DNA of 64,000 nucleotides from Starkeya sp. ORNL1 (lineage in GTDB: Bacteria > Pseudomonadota > Alphaproteobacteria > Rhizobiales > Xanthobacteraceae). The stretch spans positions 3,472,001 to 3,536,000 of the forward strand of contig NZ_CP048834.1 in the NCBI RefSeq assembly GCF_012971745.1, in the 5' to 3' direction. Below are positions 46,838 to 55,946 of this stretch, one piece after another. The notes under the pieces are model-generated. The model searched no databases and had not been told where the DNA came from. It saw only the letters and a list, made by a program, of their open reading frames with translations. The first letter of the stretch is position 1. Every line of letters starts with the position of its first letter. The position numbers and the translations under genes were made by a program.

Positions 46838-47138
46838 GTGGTGGATGCCCCGTTGGCGCAAGGCCGGCGGCCTTTACGCGGCGTGGAATGGAAATTCCGG
46901 AAACGGCGATAAATCTCGTCGTATCAAGGCTATGGTGCCCGCCCAGGCAACCCGCCCGGACGGCTTTTCCACCATACGGTCTAGCCGTTCACGCGTTCCG
47001 GTTCAATCCATCCCTTCGCACTGCAGCGAGACAGACGTGCGCACCGGAACGTGAGCACGCGGCGCGTTGTCGCGGAAGCGGCGTTACGGCACCTTCGCAA
47101 GCGGCCGGGAGCCAGTGCAACATAATCGGGGATTGTGC
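46838..47138. other. Intergenic region between ppdK and the DoxX gene
   Basis: About 300 bp shared by two divergent promoters. A GGAAC at 47046 is followed by CGTT, but with a 14-nt spacer, which is too short for a normal EcfG promoter. I see no other recognisable element or gene. Confidence 0.5.
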
Positions 47139-47534
47139 ATGTCCATGGAAACGACCTTGGCGAGCTGGACGCCGCGCGTGCTGAGCCTTTTGCGTTTCAT
47201 GTCGGGGCTGCTGCTGTTGCAGCACGGCACCCAGAAGATCCTGTCCTTCCCGCCAAGCGGGCGGCCACCCGTCGAGATCGCCTCGCTGACTGGCGTGTCA
47301 GGCCTCATCGAGCTGGTCTGCGGCACATTGCTGGTGCTCGGCCTGTTTTCGCGGCCAGCCGCCTTTATAGCTTCGGGCTTTACCGCGGTCGCCTATTTCA
47401 TGGTGCATGCGCCGCAGAATTTCTTCCCCATCATCAATGGCGGGGAGTTGGCTGCGCTGTACTGCTTCGTCTTCTTCTACCTGTTCTTCGCCGGCCCCGG
47501 GCCGTGGAGCCTCGACGCGCAGCTGAAGAAGTGA
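47139..47534 (+). CDS. DoxX-family membrane protein
   Basis: A 131-residue protein with four membrane helices. It shows the DoxX motifs RFMSGLLLLQHGTQKIL at the first helix, the G-x-IELVCGTLLVLGLFSRPAAF segment at the second, and the AYFMVHAP motif with FFPIINGGELAALYCFVF later. DoxX-type proteins form redox-linked membrane complexes in some bacteria, but no general function is known. The ATG at 47139 follows CGGGGATTG. The DUF3096 gene is convergent with it at a distance of only 6 bp. Confidence 0.9.
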   Translation: MSMETTLASWTPRVLSLLRFMSGLLLLQHGTQKILSFPPSGRPPVEIASLTGVSGLIELVCGTLLVLGLFSRPAAFIASGFTAVAYFMVHAPQNFFPIINGGELAALYCFVFFYLFFAGPGPWSLDAQLKK

Positions 47535-47540
47535 CCAGAG

Positions 47541-47684
47541 CTAGAATTTGCCCATGAGCCCGACGACACCGATAAAGATCAGATAGATGGCGACGATCAT
47601 GTTCAGCAGGCGCGGCATGACCAGGATCAGGATGCCGGCGATGAGGGCAACGATCGGCTGAATCGTGATGATGTCGAGGTGCAT
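47541..47684 (-). CDS. DUF3096 small membrane protein
   Basis: A 47-residue protein, too short for routine gene callers, with sequence MHLDIITIQPIVALIAGILI followed by LVMPRLLNMIVAIYLIFIGVVGLMGKF in family style (shown here only as LLNMIVAIYLIFIG). It has two membrane helices and matches DUF3096, which is widespread and short. A consensus EcfG promoter lies 31 bp before the ATG, which supports both the reality of the gene and its control by general stress. Its stop codon lies 6 bp from the convergent DoxX stop. Confidence 0.88.
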   Translation of the reverse strand: MHLDIITIQPIVALIAGILILVMPRLLNMIVAIYLIFIGVVGLMGKF

Positions 47685-47715
47685 GGGGACGGGCTCCGCG
47701 GGGTGGCCTGCGGAG

Positions 47716-47741
47716 AACGGCCGCAGGTAAGGGAAGGTTCC
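47716..47741 (-). promoter_or_regulatory. EcfG-type promoter of the DUF3096 gene
   Basis: Minus strand: GGAAC (47741-47737), a 17-nt spacer, CGTT (47719-47716), an exact match 31 bp before the start codon. Confidence 0.82.
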
Positions 47742-47760
47742 CTGACGCCTTATTTTACGA

Positions 47761-47873
47761 CGTCATCCCGAGGCGCGAGCAAAGCGAGCCTCGAAGGATG
47801 CTGAGCAGAAGACGCCCATCTGTGTGAGCATCCTTCGAGGCCCGGGCTTTGCCCGGGCACCTCAGGATGACGT
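47761..47873. repeat. Intergenic repeat family A, copy 5
   Basis: CGTCATCCCGAGGCGCGAGC...GCCTCGAAGGATGCTGAG, a spacer, CATCCTTCGAGGCCCGGGC...GCCCGGGCACCTCAGGATGACG. It directly abuts the glyS stop codon (6 bp away). Confidence 0.82.
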
Positions 47874-47878
47874 TCGCT

Positions 47879-49930
47879 TCAACCCTCGATGCGGTCGAAA
47901 TCGGCGATCGACCGGGTCGCGGTGCGGATGTCGGCGAGCAGGCGCAGGCGGTTGGCGCGCAGCACGGCGTCAGGGGCGTTCACCGTCACTTTCTCGAAGA
48001 AGGCATCGACCGGGGCGCGCAGCGTGGCGATGACACTCATCGCGCCCTCGAAATCCTCCCGCTCCAAAGCGACATTGATGCGCGGAACGGCGCTGGCGAT
48101 GGCATCGGCCAAAGCGCGCTCCTCCGGCTCCTGCAGCAAGTCGGCGTCGACGAGGCCCGCATAGGAGACGCCGTCCTTCTTCTCCTCGATGCGAAGGATG
48201 TTGGCGGCGCGCTTGTAGCCGGCCAGCAGGTTCTTGCCGTCATCGGTGGCGAGGAAGCGCCCGAGCGCTTCGACGCGGCGAACGACGATGAGCAGATCGT
48301 CCTGGCCTTCGAGCGCGAAGACAGCGTCGACGAGATCGTGCCGGGCACCCTGCTCGCGCAGGTGCACCTTCAGGCGATCGGCGAAGAAGGAGAGGAGGTC
48401 GACATCGACCAAGGCACCGAGCCGCAAGCGCAGCCCATTCTCGAGCACGATCCGCACCACGCCGAGCGCCGCACGGCGGAGCGCATAGGGGTCCTTGCTC
48501 CCCGTCGGCTTCTCGTCAATCGACCAGAAGCCGACCAGCGTGTCGATCTTGTCGGCAAGCGCCACCGCCACCGAGACCGGCGCGGTTGGCACGCGATCCG
48601 ACGGCCCCTGCGGCCTGTAGTGCTCCTCGGACGCTGCCGCGATCTCCTCGGGCAGGCCTTCGAGCCGAGCGTAGTACTTGCCCATCAGGCCCTGCACCTC
48701 AGGGAACTCGCCGACTACCTCGGTCAGTAGGTCCGCCTTGGCGAGGCGGGCGGCCTTCCCGGCTAGGTCTGGATCGGCGCCAACCCGCGGCGCCAGTTCA
48801 CGCGCCAACCTGACGATGCGCGCGATGCGCTCCGCCTGCGAGCCCAGTTTCTCGTGGAAGGTGATGCTCTCGAACTTGCCCAGCCGGCTCTCTAGCGTCG
48901 TCTTCCGATCCGTGTCCCAGAAAAACTTGGCGTCGGACAGGCGGGCGCGGATCACGCGGCCATTGCCGGCGACGATCGCCGTGCCGCCATCGCTGGCGAC
49001 GAGGTTCGACACCAGCACGAAGCGGTTCGCCAGCCGGCCGCTCGATGGATCCTTCAGCACGAAGCACTTCTGGTTGGCGCGGATGGTGGCGCGGATCACC
49101 TCGTCGGGAATGTCGAGGAAGCGCTCCTCGAACTCGCCCAGCAACACCACCGGCCATTCCACCAGCCCCGCGATCTCCTCCAGCAGGCCGGCGTCCTCGA
49201 CCAGTTCCAGTCCCTGCGCCAGCGCGAGATCCTTGGCGTCGTTGAGGATGATGTCCTTGCGCCGCTCGCGATCGACCACGACATGGGCGGCTTCCAGTTT
49301 GGCCATCCAGTCGTCGAGCCGGCGGACCTTGATCTCGCCCTCGCTGAGGAAGCGGTGGCCGCGGGTGACATCGCCGGACTTCAGCCCGTCAATCTCGAAG
49401 CGCACCACCTCCGGCTCCTCGGTCTCCGGACCGAAGGTGCAGAGTACGGATTGCAGCGGGCGCACCCAACGAAGGCTGCCGGGCTTCGCGGATGCTTCGC
49501 CCCAGCGCATGGATTTCGGCCAGGGGAAGGTGCGCACGATCTCCGGCACGATGTCGGCGATCACCTCCGGCGTCGGCCGGCCGTGCTTGTGGATGCGGGC
49601 GACATAGAACTCGCCCTTCTTCGGATCGGACTCAACGATCGCTTCATCGAGTGAAGCCAGCCCCGCCGCCTTGAGGAAGCCCTGGATCGCCGCCTCCGGC
49701 GCGCCGACGCGCGGGCCCTTGCGCTCCTCATGGGTGTCCGGCTGGCCGGCAGGCAGGCCATGCACGGCGAGCGCGAGACGGCGCGGCGTTACGAAGGCCT
49801 TGGCGCCCTCATAGACCAGGCCGCGCTCCACCAGCGCATCGGTCACCAGCTTCCTGAGATTGTCCGCCGCGGTGGCCTGCATGCGCGCAGGGATTTCCTC
49901 GCAGAACAGTTCGAGCAGGAGATCAGGCAT
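47879..49930 (-). CDS. glyS: Glycine-tRNA ligase beta subunit
   Basis: The beta subunit of the tetrameric bacterial glycyl-tRNA synthetase, which binds tRNA. The 683-residue length is normal. It starts [18 protein letters not shown], the family N terminus, and shows [54 protein letters not shown], a central HD-like region ([20 protein letters not shown]), and the C-terminal anticodon-binding domain ([20 protein letters not shown]). ATG 49930 is preferred; the frame extends upstream without family features. Unlike the usual glyQS operon, an opposing gene separates it from glyQ, so it needs its own promoter in 49931-50190. Confidence 0.96.
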   Translation of the reverse strand: MPDLLLELFCEEIPARMQATAADNLRKLVTDALVERGLVYEGAKAFVTPRRLALAVHGLPAGQPDTHEERKGPRVGAPEAAIQGFLKAAGLASLDEAIVESDPKKGEFYVARIHKHGRPTPEVIADIVPEIVRTFPWPKSMRWGEASAKPGSLRWVRPLQSVLCTFGPETEEPEVVRFEIDGLKSGDVTRGHRFLSEGEIKVRRLDDWMAKLEAAHVVVDRERRKDIILNDAKDLALAQGLELVEDAGLLEEIAGLVEWPVVLLGEFEERFLDIPDEVIRATIRANQKCFVLKDPSSGRLANRFVLVSNLVASDGGTAIVAGNGRVIRARLSDAKFFWDTDRKTTLESRLGKFESITFHEKLGSQAERIARIVRLARELAPRVGADPDLAGKAARLAKADLLTEVVGEFPEVQGLMGKYYARLEGLPEEIAAASEEHYRPQGPSDRVPTAPVSVAVALADKIDTLVGFWSIDEKPTGSKDPYALRRAALGVVRIVLENGLRLRLGALVDVDLLSFFADRLKVHLREQGARHDLVDAVFALEGQDDLLIVVRRVEALGRFLATDDGKNLLAGYKRAANILRIEEKKDGVSYAGLVDADLLQEPEERALADAIASAVPRINVALEREDFEGAMSVIATLRAPVDAFFEKVTVNAPDAVLRANRLRLLADIRTATRSIADFDRIEG

Positions 49931-50091
49931 TGCGGCGGCCACCATGTCGGCACCCCCGACAGGGTTGCCGGAGAAGTCGGGGGCGAAATTGCCCAGCTTC
50001 AGCGCGCCGTCAAGGCCAGGGACCACGCTAACAGGGTTTGATTGGACGGCGCTGCACGTTTGGCGCGATAATCCCGCGTTCGCGACCTGGG

Positions 50092-50172
50092 GCATGATGC
50101 CGAAAAGTGCGACGCGGTTTTCGGACGACATCATGCGCCCACTTTGGGAATCGATCATGTTCACGAACATGA
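50092..50172. repeat. Paired hairpins between glyS and the NTF2-like gene
   Basis: GCATGATGCCGAAAA...GGTTTTCGGACGACATCATGC at 50092-50135 is a long imperfect hairpin of a type common in Rhizobiales. ATCATGTTC-AC-GAACATGAT at 50153-50172 is a perfect palindrome with 9-bp arms. Confidence 0.7.
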
Positions 50173-50190
50173 TCCTGGGGGAGGCTAGCC

Positions 50191-50616
50191 ATGAGCGACG
50201 TGGGGAGTGAAGACAATGTTGCGCGCGTGAAGCGCGCTTACATAGCGTGGGATGCCTGCAAGGCCGGCGATTGCAGCATGTGGCATGCAATCGTGGATGA
50301 TAATGTCCGCCTCAACACGATCGGCGCAGACGAGGTCGGGCTCGAATTCACCCGGCCGGGACAGGGCCGCGAACGGCTGAGCGCCTATCTCGACCAGTTG
50401 CGCGACACCTGGACGATGCAATTCTTCCGCCCCGAGGTGTTCATCGCCGATGGCGACAAGGTGGCGATGTTCGGCCGGGCCAGCTGGACCTTCAACGCCA
50501 CCGGCAAGACCGCAACGGTCGGCATAGCGCACCTCTGGCGCTTCGAGGACGGCAAGGCGGTGGAGTGGACCGAGATCTTCGACGGCGCCGCAGCCGCGGC
50601 TGCGGCACGGGCTTAG
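50191..50616 (+). CDS. NTF2-like (SnoaL) domain protein
   Basis: A 141-residue protein of the NTF2/SnoaL fold: an N-terminal helix ([20 protein letters not shown]), a central strand ([15 protein letters not shown]), then [15 protein letters not shown], and C-terminal strands ([20 protein letters not shown]). Members bind or isomerise small ligands; the ligand here is unknown. The ATG has a strong GGGGGAGG 6 bp upstream. It lies on the opposite strand between glyQ and glyS and ends 7 bp from the convergent glyQ stop. Confidence 0.85.
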   Translation: MSDVGSEDNVARVKRAYIAWDACKAGDCSMWHAIVDDNVRLNTIGADEVGLEFTRPGQGRERLSAYLDQLRDTWTMQFFRPEVFIADGDKVAMFGRASWTFNATGKTATVGIAHLWRFEDGKAVEWTEIFDGAAAAAAARA

Positions 50617-50623
50617 GGCGGGT

Positions 50624-51589
50624 TTAGGCGCCCGCACCACCCGCGGCGGTCGCCAGCCAGGCGGCGCCGCAGGCCTTCGCCAGCTCGCGCACGCGCAATA
50701 TGTAGCTCTGCCGCTCGGTGACGGAGATGACGCCGCGCGCATCGAGCAGATTGAAGACGTGGCTCGCCTTGATGCACTGGTCATAGGCGGGCTGCGCCAT
50801 GAGATGGCGGGTCTTCGATCCGTCGGCCCACCCGGCTTCGAGATATTTCGCCGCCGCGGCCTCCGCCATGCGGAACTGCTCCAGCAGCATCACCGTGTCG
50901 GCGTGCTCGAAATTGTGCCGCGAATATTCCTGTTCGGCCTGCAGGAAGACGTCGCCATAGCTGACCTTCTCTGCCCCCTCGCGGCCATTGAAGTTCAGGT
51001 CGTAGACGTTCTCGACGCCCTGCACATACATGGCGAGGCGCTCGAGCCCATAGGTCAGTTCGCCGGAGACCGGGGCGCATTCGAAGCCCGCGACCTGCTG
51101 AAAGTAAGTGAATTGCGAGACTTCCATGCCGTCGCACCAGCATTCCCAGCCGAGGCCCCAGGCGCCCAGGGTCGGGCTTTCCCAGTCGTCCTCGACGAAG
51201 CGCACGTCGTGCAGATGCAGGTCGATGCCGATGGCGTCGAGCGAGGCGAGATAGAGCTCCTGAAGGTCCGGCGGCGAAGGCTTCAATATCACCTGGTACT
51301 GGTAATAATGCTGCAGCCGGTTGGGGTTCTCGCCATAGCGCCCGTCCTTCGGGCGGCGCGAGGGCTGCACATAGGCCGCCTTCCACGGCAGCGGCCCGAG
51401 CGCGCGCAGCGTGGTGGCCGGATGGAAGGTGCCGGCGCCGACCTCCATGTCGTAGGGCTGCAGGATCACGCAGCCCTTGTCCGCCCAGAAGCGTTGCAGC
51501 GCGAGAATGAGGCCCTGGAACGACCGGTCGGGTCGCATGTGAGGCGGCAGCGAAGGGTCGATCATGAAATTGGCGCCAGGCGGGTTCAT
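50624..51589 (-). CDS. glyQ: Glycine-tRNA ligase alpha subunit
   Basis: The catalytic subunit of the tetrameric glycyl-tRNA synthetase. The 321-residue class II enzyme shows [20 protein letters not shown], the motif [68 protein letters not shown] and [14 protein letters not shown]. It is complete. The start is either ATG 51589 (MNPPGANF) or ATG 51565 (MIDPSLPP); neither has a strong ribosome binding site, and I kept the longer form. xseA is divergent from it across about 100 bp. Confidence 0.96.
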   Translation of the reverse strand: MNPPGANFMIDPSLPPHMRPDRSFQGLILALQRFWADKGCVILQPYDMEVGAGTFHPATTLRALGPLPWKAAYVQPSRRPKDGRYGENPNRLQHYYQYQVILKPSPPDLQELYLASLDAIGIDLHLHDVRFVEDDWESPTLGAWGLGWECWCDGMEVSQFTYFQQVAGFECAPVSGELTYGLERLAMYVQGVENVYDLNFNGREGAEKVSYGDVFLQAEQEYSRHNFEHADTVMLLEQFRMAEAAAAKYLEAGWADGSKTRHLMAQPAYDQCIKASHVFNLLDARGVISVTERQSYILRVRELAKACGAAWLATAAGGAGA

Positions 51590-51688
51590 TGAGGCGGCGC
51601 AACCTATTCCGCGCCGGGCAAGGGATCAAGGCGGCGTCTTCCCGCCCCTTGGTTTCCGCTTGCGGCCAAAACATCTAAGACTGCATCC

Positions 51689-53257
51689 ATGGTCGACCCT
51701 ATCGAATCGCCGGTTTCCAACAATCCCGACTGGACGGTGTCGGAACTCTCCGGGGCGCTGAAGCGCACCGTGGAGGACGCCTTCGGCCATGTGCGCGTGC
51801 GCGGCGAGATCTCCGGGTTTCGCGGCCAGCACTCTTCGGGCCACGCCTATTTCTCGCTGAAGGACGCCGGCGCCCGGCTCGACGCGGTGGTGTGGAAGGG
51901 CAATTTCGGCCGGCTCCGGGTGAGACCGGAGGAAGGGCTGGAAGTGGTCGCCATCGGGCGCGTCACCACCTTCCCCGGCAAGTCGTCCTACCAGATCGTC
52001 ATCGAGCAGATCGACTATGCCGGTGCCGGCGCCATCATGGCGATGCTGGAAGAGCGTAAGCGCCGCCTCGCCGCCGAGGGGCTGTTCGCCACGGAGCGCA
52101 AACGCCGCCCGCCCTTCCTGCCAGCGGTGATCGGCGTCGTCACCTCGCCGACCGGCGCGGTGATCCGCGACATACTGCATCGCCTGAACGACCGTTTCCC
52201 GCGCCGGGTCATCGTCTGGCCGGTGCGGGTGCAGGGCGACACCTGCGGGGCGGAGGTCGCCGCGGCGATACGCGGCTTCAACGCGCTTGCCCCCGGCGGC
52301 GTGGTGCCGCGGCCGGACGTGCTGATCGTCGCCCGCGGCGGCGGCTCGCTGGAAGACCTGCTCGGCTTCAGCGATGAAGCGGTGGTGCGCGCCGCCGCCG
52401 AGAGCGACATCCCGCTGATCGCCGCGGTCGGCCACGAGACCGACGTGACCTTGATCGACTTCGCCGCCGATGTGCGGGCGCCGACCCCGACCGCCGCCGC
52501 CGAGATGGCGGTGCCGGTGCGCGCGGAACTCGTCGCCGAGGTGGAGGGCCTGCGTGCCCGGATGCGGGCCTGCATGACCCGCGGCCATGACCGGCGCCGG
52601 GCCGACCTGAAGGCGATCGCCCGGCATCTGCCGAGCGGCGAGGCGCTGCTGGCGGTGCCCCGGCAGCGGCTCGACATCGCTTCGCAGCGCCTGCCCAAGG
52701 CGTTGCGCGCCAATACCGCGGCGCACCGGTTGATGCTGGTCCGTGTCGAGGCGCGCTTCGGCGTCGGCCGGCTCAATGCGCTGATCGAGCGGCGGCGCGA
52801 GCGCTTCACGCTGTTTGCCGGGCGGCTCGATAGTGCGCTCAAGGCCAATGCCCGCGCGCATGGCGAGCGTATCGGCCGCGCCCGCGAGCGGCTCGGCACG
52901 GCGGGCGAGCGGCTGCCCCTCGCCTTCGCCCGCCAGCTTAGCGAGCGCGGACGCCGCCTCGATGCACTGGGCAAGATGCTGAACGCCCTCTCCTATCAGG
53001 GCGTGCTGGCGCGCGGCTTCGCCCTGGTGCGCGATGCCTCAGGCACCCCGGTGCGCCTTGCCGCCAGCCTCCAGAATGGCGACGCGCTCGATATCCAGTT
53101 CGCGGATGGCTCCGTGCCGGCCGTGGTCGGCGGGCCGGGAACCGTCGTGAAACCGCCTACGCCCCCACGCCGCCGAACGGCGAAAGCCCGCGACAAGGAC
53201 GCGCGCGAGACGGGCTTGCGCTCGCCGCCCGACCAACCCACCTTGTTCGAGAATTGA
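51689..53257 (+). CDS. xseA: Exodeoxyribonuclease VII large subunit
   Basis: The catalytic subunit of exonuclease VII, which degrades single-stranded DNA in both directions. The 522-residue protein has an N-terminal OB-fold domain (VSELSGALKRTVEDAFGHVR, RGEISGFRGQHSSGHAYFSL, KDAGARLDAVVW). The catalytic region is IGVVTSPTGAVIRDILH, IVARGGGSLEDLLGFSDEAV and AAVGHETDVTLIDFAADVRA. A long coiled-coil region and a C-terminal domain with GFALVRD follow. ATG 51689 is the first in-frame start. The small subunit gene xseB is not adjacent. Confidence 0.95.
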   Translation: MVDPIESPVSNNPDWTVSELSGALKRTVEDAFGHVRVRGEISGFRGQHSSGHAYFSLKDAGARLDAVVWKGNFGRLRVRPEEGLEVVAIGRVTTFPGKSSYQIVIEQIDYAGAGAIMAMLEERKRRLAAEGLFATERKRRPPFLPAVIGVVTSPTGAVIRDILHRLNDRFPRRVIVWPVRVQGDTCGAEVAAAIRGFNALAPGGVVPRPDVLIVARGGGSLEDLLGFSDEAVVRAAAESDIPLIAAVGHETDVTLIDFAADVRAPTPTAAAEMAVPVRAELVAEVEGLRARMRACMTRGHDRRRADLKAIARHLPSGEALLAVPRQRLDIASQRLPKALRANTAAHRLMLVRVEARFGVGRLNALIERRRERFTLFAGRLDSALKANARAHGERIGRARERLGTAGERLPLAFARQLSERGRRLDALGKMLNALSYQGVLARGFALVRDASGTPVRLAASLQNGDALDIQFADGSVPAVVGGPGTVVKPPTPPRRRTAKARDKDARETGLRSPPDQPTLFEN

Positions 53258-53326
53258 CAGGCGCTTGTCGCCGCCTGCCCCGGCGCTTTATGCTGGGATC
53301 AGATCGATATCAGGAACTTATAGCGG

Positions 53327-53551
53327 ATGAACCGCTTCGAACGCTTTCCCTCCTCCTCGCGCGAAGCCGAGGTGCGTTATCTCGATGGCGACTTCCGCGT
53401 CGTGCGGCCCGGCACCTTCGTGCGCTGCGCGGTGACCGGCCAGCCCATCCCGCTCGACGAGCTGCGCTATTGGAGCGTCGACCTGCAGGAGGCCTATTCC
53501 AGCCCGCAGGCGGTGATGGCGCGCCTCCATCCGGAGCGTGGCGCGCGCTGA
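53327..53551 (+). CDS. DUF2093 family protein
   Basis: A 74-residue soluble protein with the DUF2093 signature: EAEVRYLDGDFRVVRPGTFV, RCAVTGQPIPLDELRYWSVD, LQEAYSSPQAVMAR. The family is small, alphaproteobacterial and of unknown function. The CAVTG motif with one Cys recalls a degenerate zinc ribbon, but no metal site is complete. It lies between xseA and the MoeB-like gene, all on the plus strand with short gaps (69 and 37 bp), so the three may be one operon. Confidence 0.92.
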   Translation: MNRFERFPSSSREAEVRYLDGDFRVVRPGTFVRCAVTGQPIPLDELRYWSVDLQEAYSSPQAVMARLHPERGAR

Positions 53552-53588
53552 GTCTGGTGCCCGGCGCAGGTGTGGCTATATAGGCGGC

Positions 53589-54440
53589 ATGTCCACTGAC
53601 GCCCCCGCCAGCTCATCCCCGCCCGCCCGCGCCGCCGCCTTCTCGCCCGAGGAGGTGGAGCGCTATGCCCGCCATATCATCCTCAGGGAGATCGGCGGTC
53701 CCGGCCAGCAGAAGCTGAAGCGCGCCCATGTGCTGGTGATCGGCGCCGGCGGGCTCGGCGCCCCGGCGCTGCTCTATCTCGCCGCCGCCGGCATCGGCCA
53801 TCTCACCGTGATGGACGATGACGAGGTCTCGCTGTCCAATCTGCAGCGGCAGGTTATCCACACCACCCCGAATGTCGGCCAGCCCAAGGCGGCGAGCGCG
53901 GCGGAGATGATCGCGGCTCTCAACCCGCATGTGGTGGTGGAGGCAGTGGCCGAGCGCATCACCGCGGAGAACGCGCTGGAGCGCATCGCCGCCGCCGATG
54001 TCGTGATCGACGGCTCGGACACCTTCTCCACGCGCTATCTGGTGGCGGATGCCTGCGCTCTGGCGAAGCGTCCGCTGGTCACCGCCGCGCTCGGGCGCTT
54101 CGACGCCACCGTGACCACGATCCGCGCCCACGAGACGCGCGCCGACGGCACGCCGAACCCAACCTATCGCTGCCTGTTCCCCGAACCGCCGCCGCCCGGA
54201 ACGGTGCCGACCTGCGCGGAAGCCGGCATTCTCGGCGCGCTTGCCGGCATCGCCGGTTCGCTCATCGCGCTGGAGGCGATCCGCGCCATTGTTGGCTTCG
54301 GCGAGGGGCTGGTCGGCCGGCTGTTGATGATCGACACGCTGACCATGCGCTTCGAAACGCTGGATTATGCCTGGGATCCGGACAACCCGCTCACCGGCGA
54401 GACGCCGACGATCACGGATCTGTCGGCGCACCGGCGCTGA
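53589..54440 (+). CDS. MoeB/ThiF/HesA-family E1-like adenylyltransferase
   Basis: A 283-residue E1-like enzyme that adenylates the C-terminal Gly of a ubiquitin-like sulfur carrier (MoaD or ThiS). It begins with ERYARHIILREIGGPGQQKL, then the nucleotide motif [20 protein letters not shown], the DDDEVSLSNLQRQVIHTTPN segment with the conserved Asp, Asn, Gln and Arg, and VIDGSDTFSTRYLVADAC. It keeps the Cys in PTCAEAGILGALAG. The zinc site seen in E. coli MoeB looks incomplete: only one Cys occurs in YRCLFP, and the C-terminal CxxC is missing. No rhodanese domain is present. I cannot decide between molybdopterin and thiamine pathways. Confidence 0.9.
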   Translation: MSTDAPASSSPPARAAAFSPEEVERYARHIILREIGGPGQQKLKRAHVLVIGAGGLGAPALLYLAAAGIGHLTVMDDDEVSLSNLQRQVIHTTPNVGQPKAASAAEMIAALNPHVVVEAVAERITAENALERIAAADVVIDGSDTFSTRYLVADACALAKRPLVTAALGRFDATVTTIRAHETRADGTPNPTYRCLFPEPPPPGTVPTCAEAGILGALAGIAGSLIALEAIRAIVGFGEGLVGRLLMIDTLTMRFETLDYAWDPDNPLTGETPTITDLSAHRR

Positions 54441-54454
54441 GCGCTTACTGCTTG

Positions 54455-54560
54455 AGCATCTTTCGAGGCTCGCTGCGCGAGCACCTCAGGATGAGGTCGC
54501 TCTTAAATACGACCTCATCCTGAAGCGCCCGGCAAAGCCGGGCCTCGAAGGATGCTGAAG
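54455..54560. repeat. Intergenic repeat family A, copy 6
   Basis: CATCTTTCGAGGCTCGCTGC...GCACCTCAGGATGAGG, a spacer, CCTCATCCTGAAGCGCCCGGC...GCCGGGCCTCGAAGGATGCTG. It lies between the convergent MoeB-like and patatin genes. Confidence 0.82.
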
Positions 54561-54573
54561 CCGGAAAAGCCTC

Positions 54574-55752
54574 TCAATTATACAAACCCGGCGGCACGTC
54601 GTGCCAGTCGCCGCCGCGGCGGCCGGCCTCGTACCCGACCTGGTAGAGCGCGTTCATGTAGGAGCGTTCGAACACACCCTGCTCCTTCATGGTGAAGCTG
54701 TCGGGGATGAAGCCGAGCTGGAATTTGTATTTGAACTTCTGCGCGAAGCGGTAGCTGTCGAGCACGGTGCCGTAGGTGTCGCTCTTCATCAGCGTGTCGA
54801 AGCCGCGTGCCGCGATGGCGAAGGTCGAGCGCTTGGTCAGGTCGAAGTCCGGCGAGAATTTCTTGTTGAGCAGCACGTAGAAGCTGCGCGACTGCGCCGT
54901 ACCTACGAAATCGCCGCCGGCCGCCGCCACCTTGGTCGGCACCGCCAGCACCTGCATGGTAGTGCCGCCGTCGACATGCATCTCCTGGAAGGTGCGCCCG
55001 TCGCGCACTACGTCGATCATCATTGGCTCGAAGGCGCCGGGAATGCTCGCCGAGCCCACCAGCACGCGGCGGAACAGGTCGACCGAACGCGGGTTTCCGC
55101 TGTCCGCTATGGCACCCATGTCCCACATCACCGGGCGCTGGGCGTCGAGATTTGTGGTCAGCACCAGGAGCCGCCGGCCCTTGCGGTGTTCCTCGGCGAC
55201 CCGTGCCAGGAAGGCGGCATCGACATATTTCGCCACCATGCGGCGCAGCGGATCGGTGCTGTAGACGCCCTCACGGAACAGCCCGGCGATCGGGTTGCCG
55301 GAGAGGATGTCGTTGAAATCGGTCTGGGTATAGACCTCGGTCAGCATGTGGTCATAGGCCGAGCCGAGAAAGGCGAAGGGCGCGATCAGCGCACCGGTGG
55401 AAACGCCGGTCACTACGGAGAATTCCCGTGGCCGGCTGCCCTGCTCCGACCAGCCGTTCAGCAGCCCCGCGCCATAAGCGCCGTCCTCGCCGCCACCCGA
55501 GATCGCCATGATGGAGTAGTCGCGGAAGCCGGCGCGGTCGCGCGCGGCGCGAAACTGGCGCAGCGCCGGCGCAAGTTCCGCCATCGAGCCATCGGCCCAG
55601 ATGCGCACATGCGGAATGCCCATGGGCAAGCCCATGGTGGCATCGGCTTCGGTGTAGGGGGTACGCGGCAGCGAGGAGCACGCCGTCACCGCGACGAGCA
55701 GAGCGAGCGCGCCGACGAGGCGGGGCAAGGAACGCAGCCGGGCGAGGAACAT
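54574..55752 (-). CDS. Patatin-like phospholipase, lipoprotein
   Basis: A 392-residue patatin-domain protein. The N terminus is a lipoprotein signal (LVGALALLVAVTACSSLP, lipobox VTAC), so it is anchored in the membrane of the envelope. The patatin core shows IMAISGGGEDGAYGAGLLNG as the oxyanion loop, the nucleophile S118 in GVSTGALIAPFAFLG, and the catalytic dyad partner D261 in HVDGGTTM. It therefore probably hydrolyses lipids or acyl esters at the periplasmic face; the substrate is unknown. ATG 55752 is chosen because it gives the signal peptide. The gene stands alone. Confidence 0.92.
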   Translation of the reverse strand: MFLARLRSLPRLVGALALLVAVTACSSLPRTPYTEADATMGLPMGIPHVRIWADGSMAELAPALRQFRAARDRAGFRDYSIMAISGGGEDGAYGAGLLNGWSEQGSRPREFSVVTGVSTGALIAPFAFLGSAYDHMLTEVYTQTDFNDILSGNPIAGLFREGVYSTDPLRRMVAKYVDAAFLARVAEEHRKGRRLLVLTTNLDAQRPVMWDMGAIADSGNPRSVDLFRRVLVGSASIPGAFEPMMIDVVRDGRTFQEMHVDGGTTMQVLAVPTKVAAAGGDFVGTAQSRSFYVLLNKKFSPDFDLTKRSTFAIAARGFDTLMKSDTYGTVLDSYRFAQKFKYKFQLGFIPDSFTMKEQGVFERSYMNALYQVGYEAGRRGGDWHDVPPGLYN

Positions 55753-55946
55753 GCGGGACACTCGGGCGGGAGGACGAGACCTTGCTATGATCAGGAGATG
55801 CAAATTAACGCAGCTTGGCGCCGTGCGCTGTGACACTGCGGCCACAGCGGCGCCTCTCTTCCGAACGGTGTTTGCAAGGGCTTAATGGCGGAAACGTGAG
55901 TGACCCGCCTCGCAATAGCGACCTCATCCCAAGGCGCCCGGACGGA

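Noticed and set aside
47046..47068. GGAAC...CGTT upstream of the DoxX gene as an EcfG promoter
   Set aside because: The spacer is 14 nt, while EcfG promoters have 16-17 nt.
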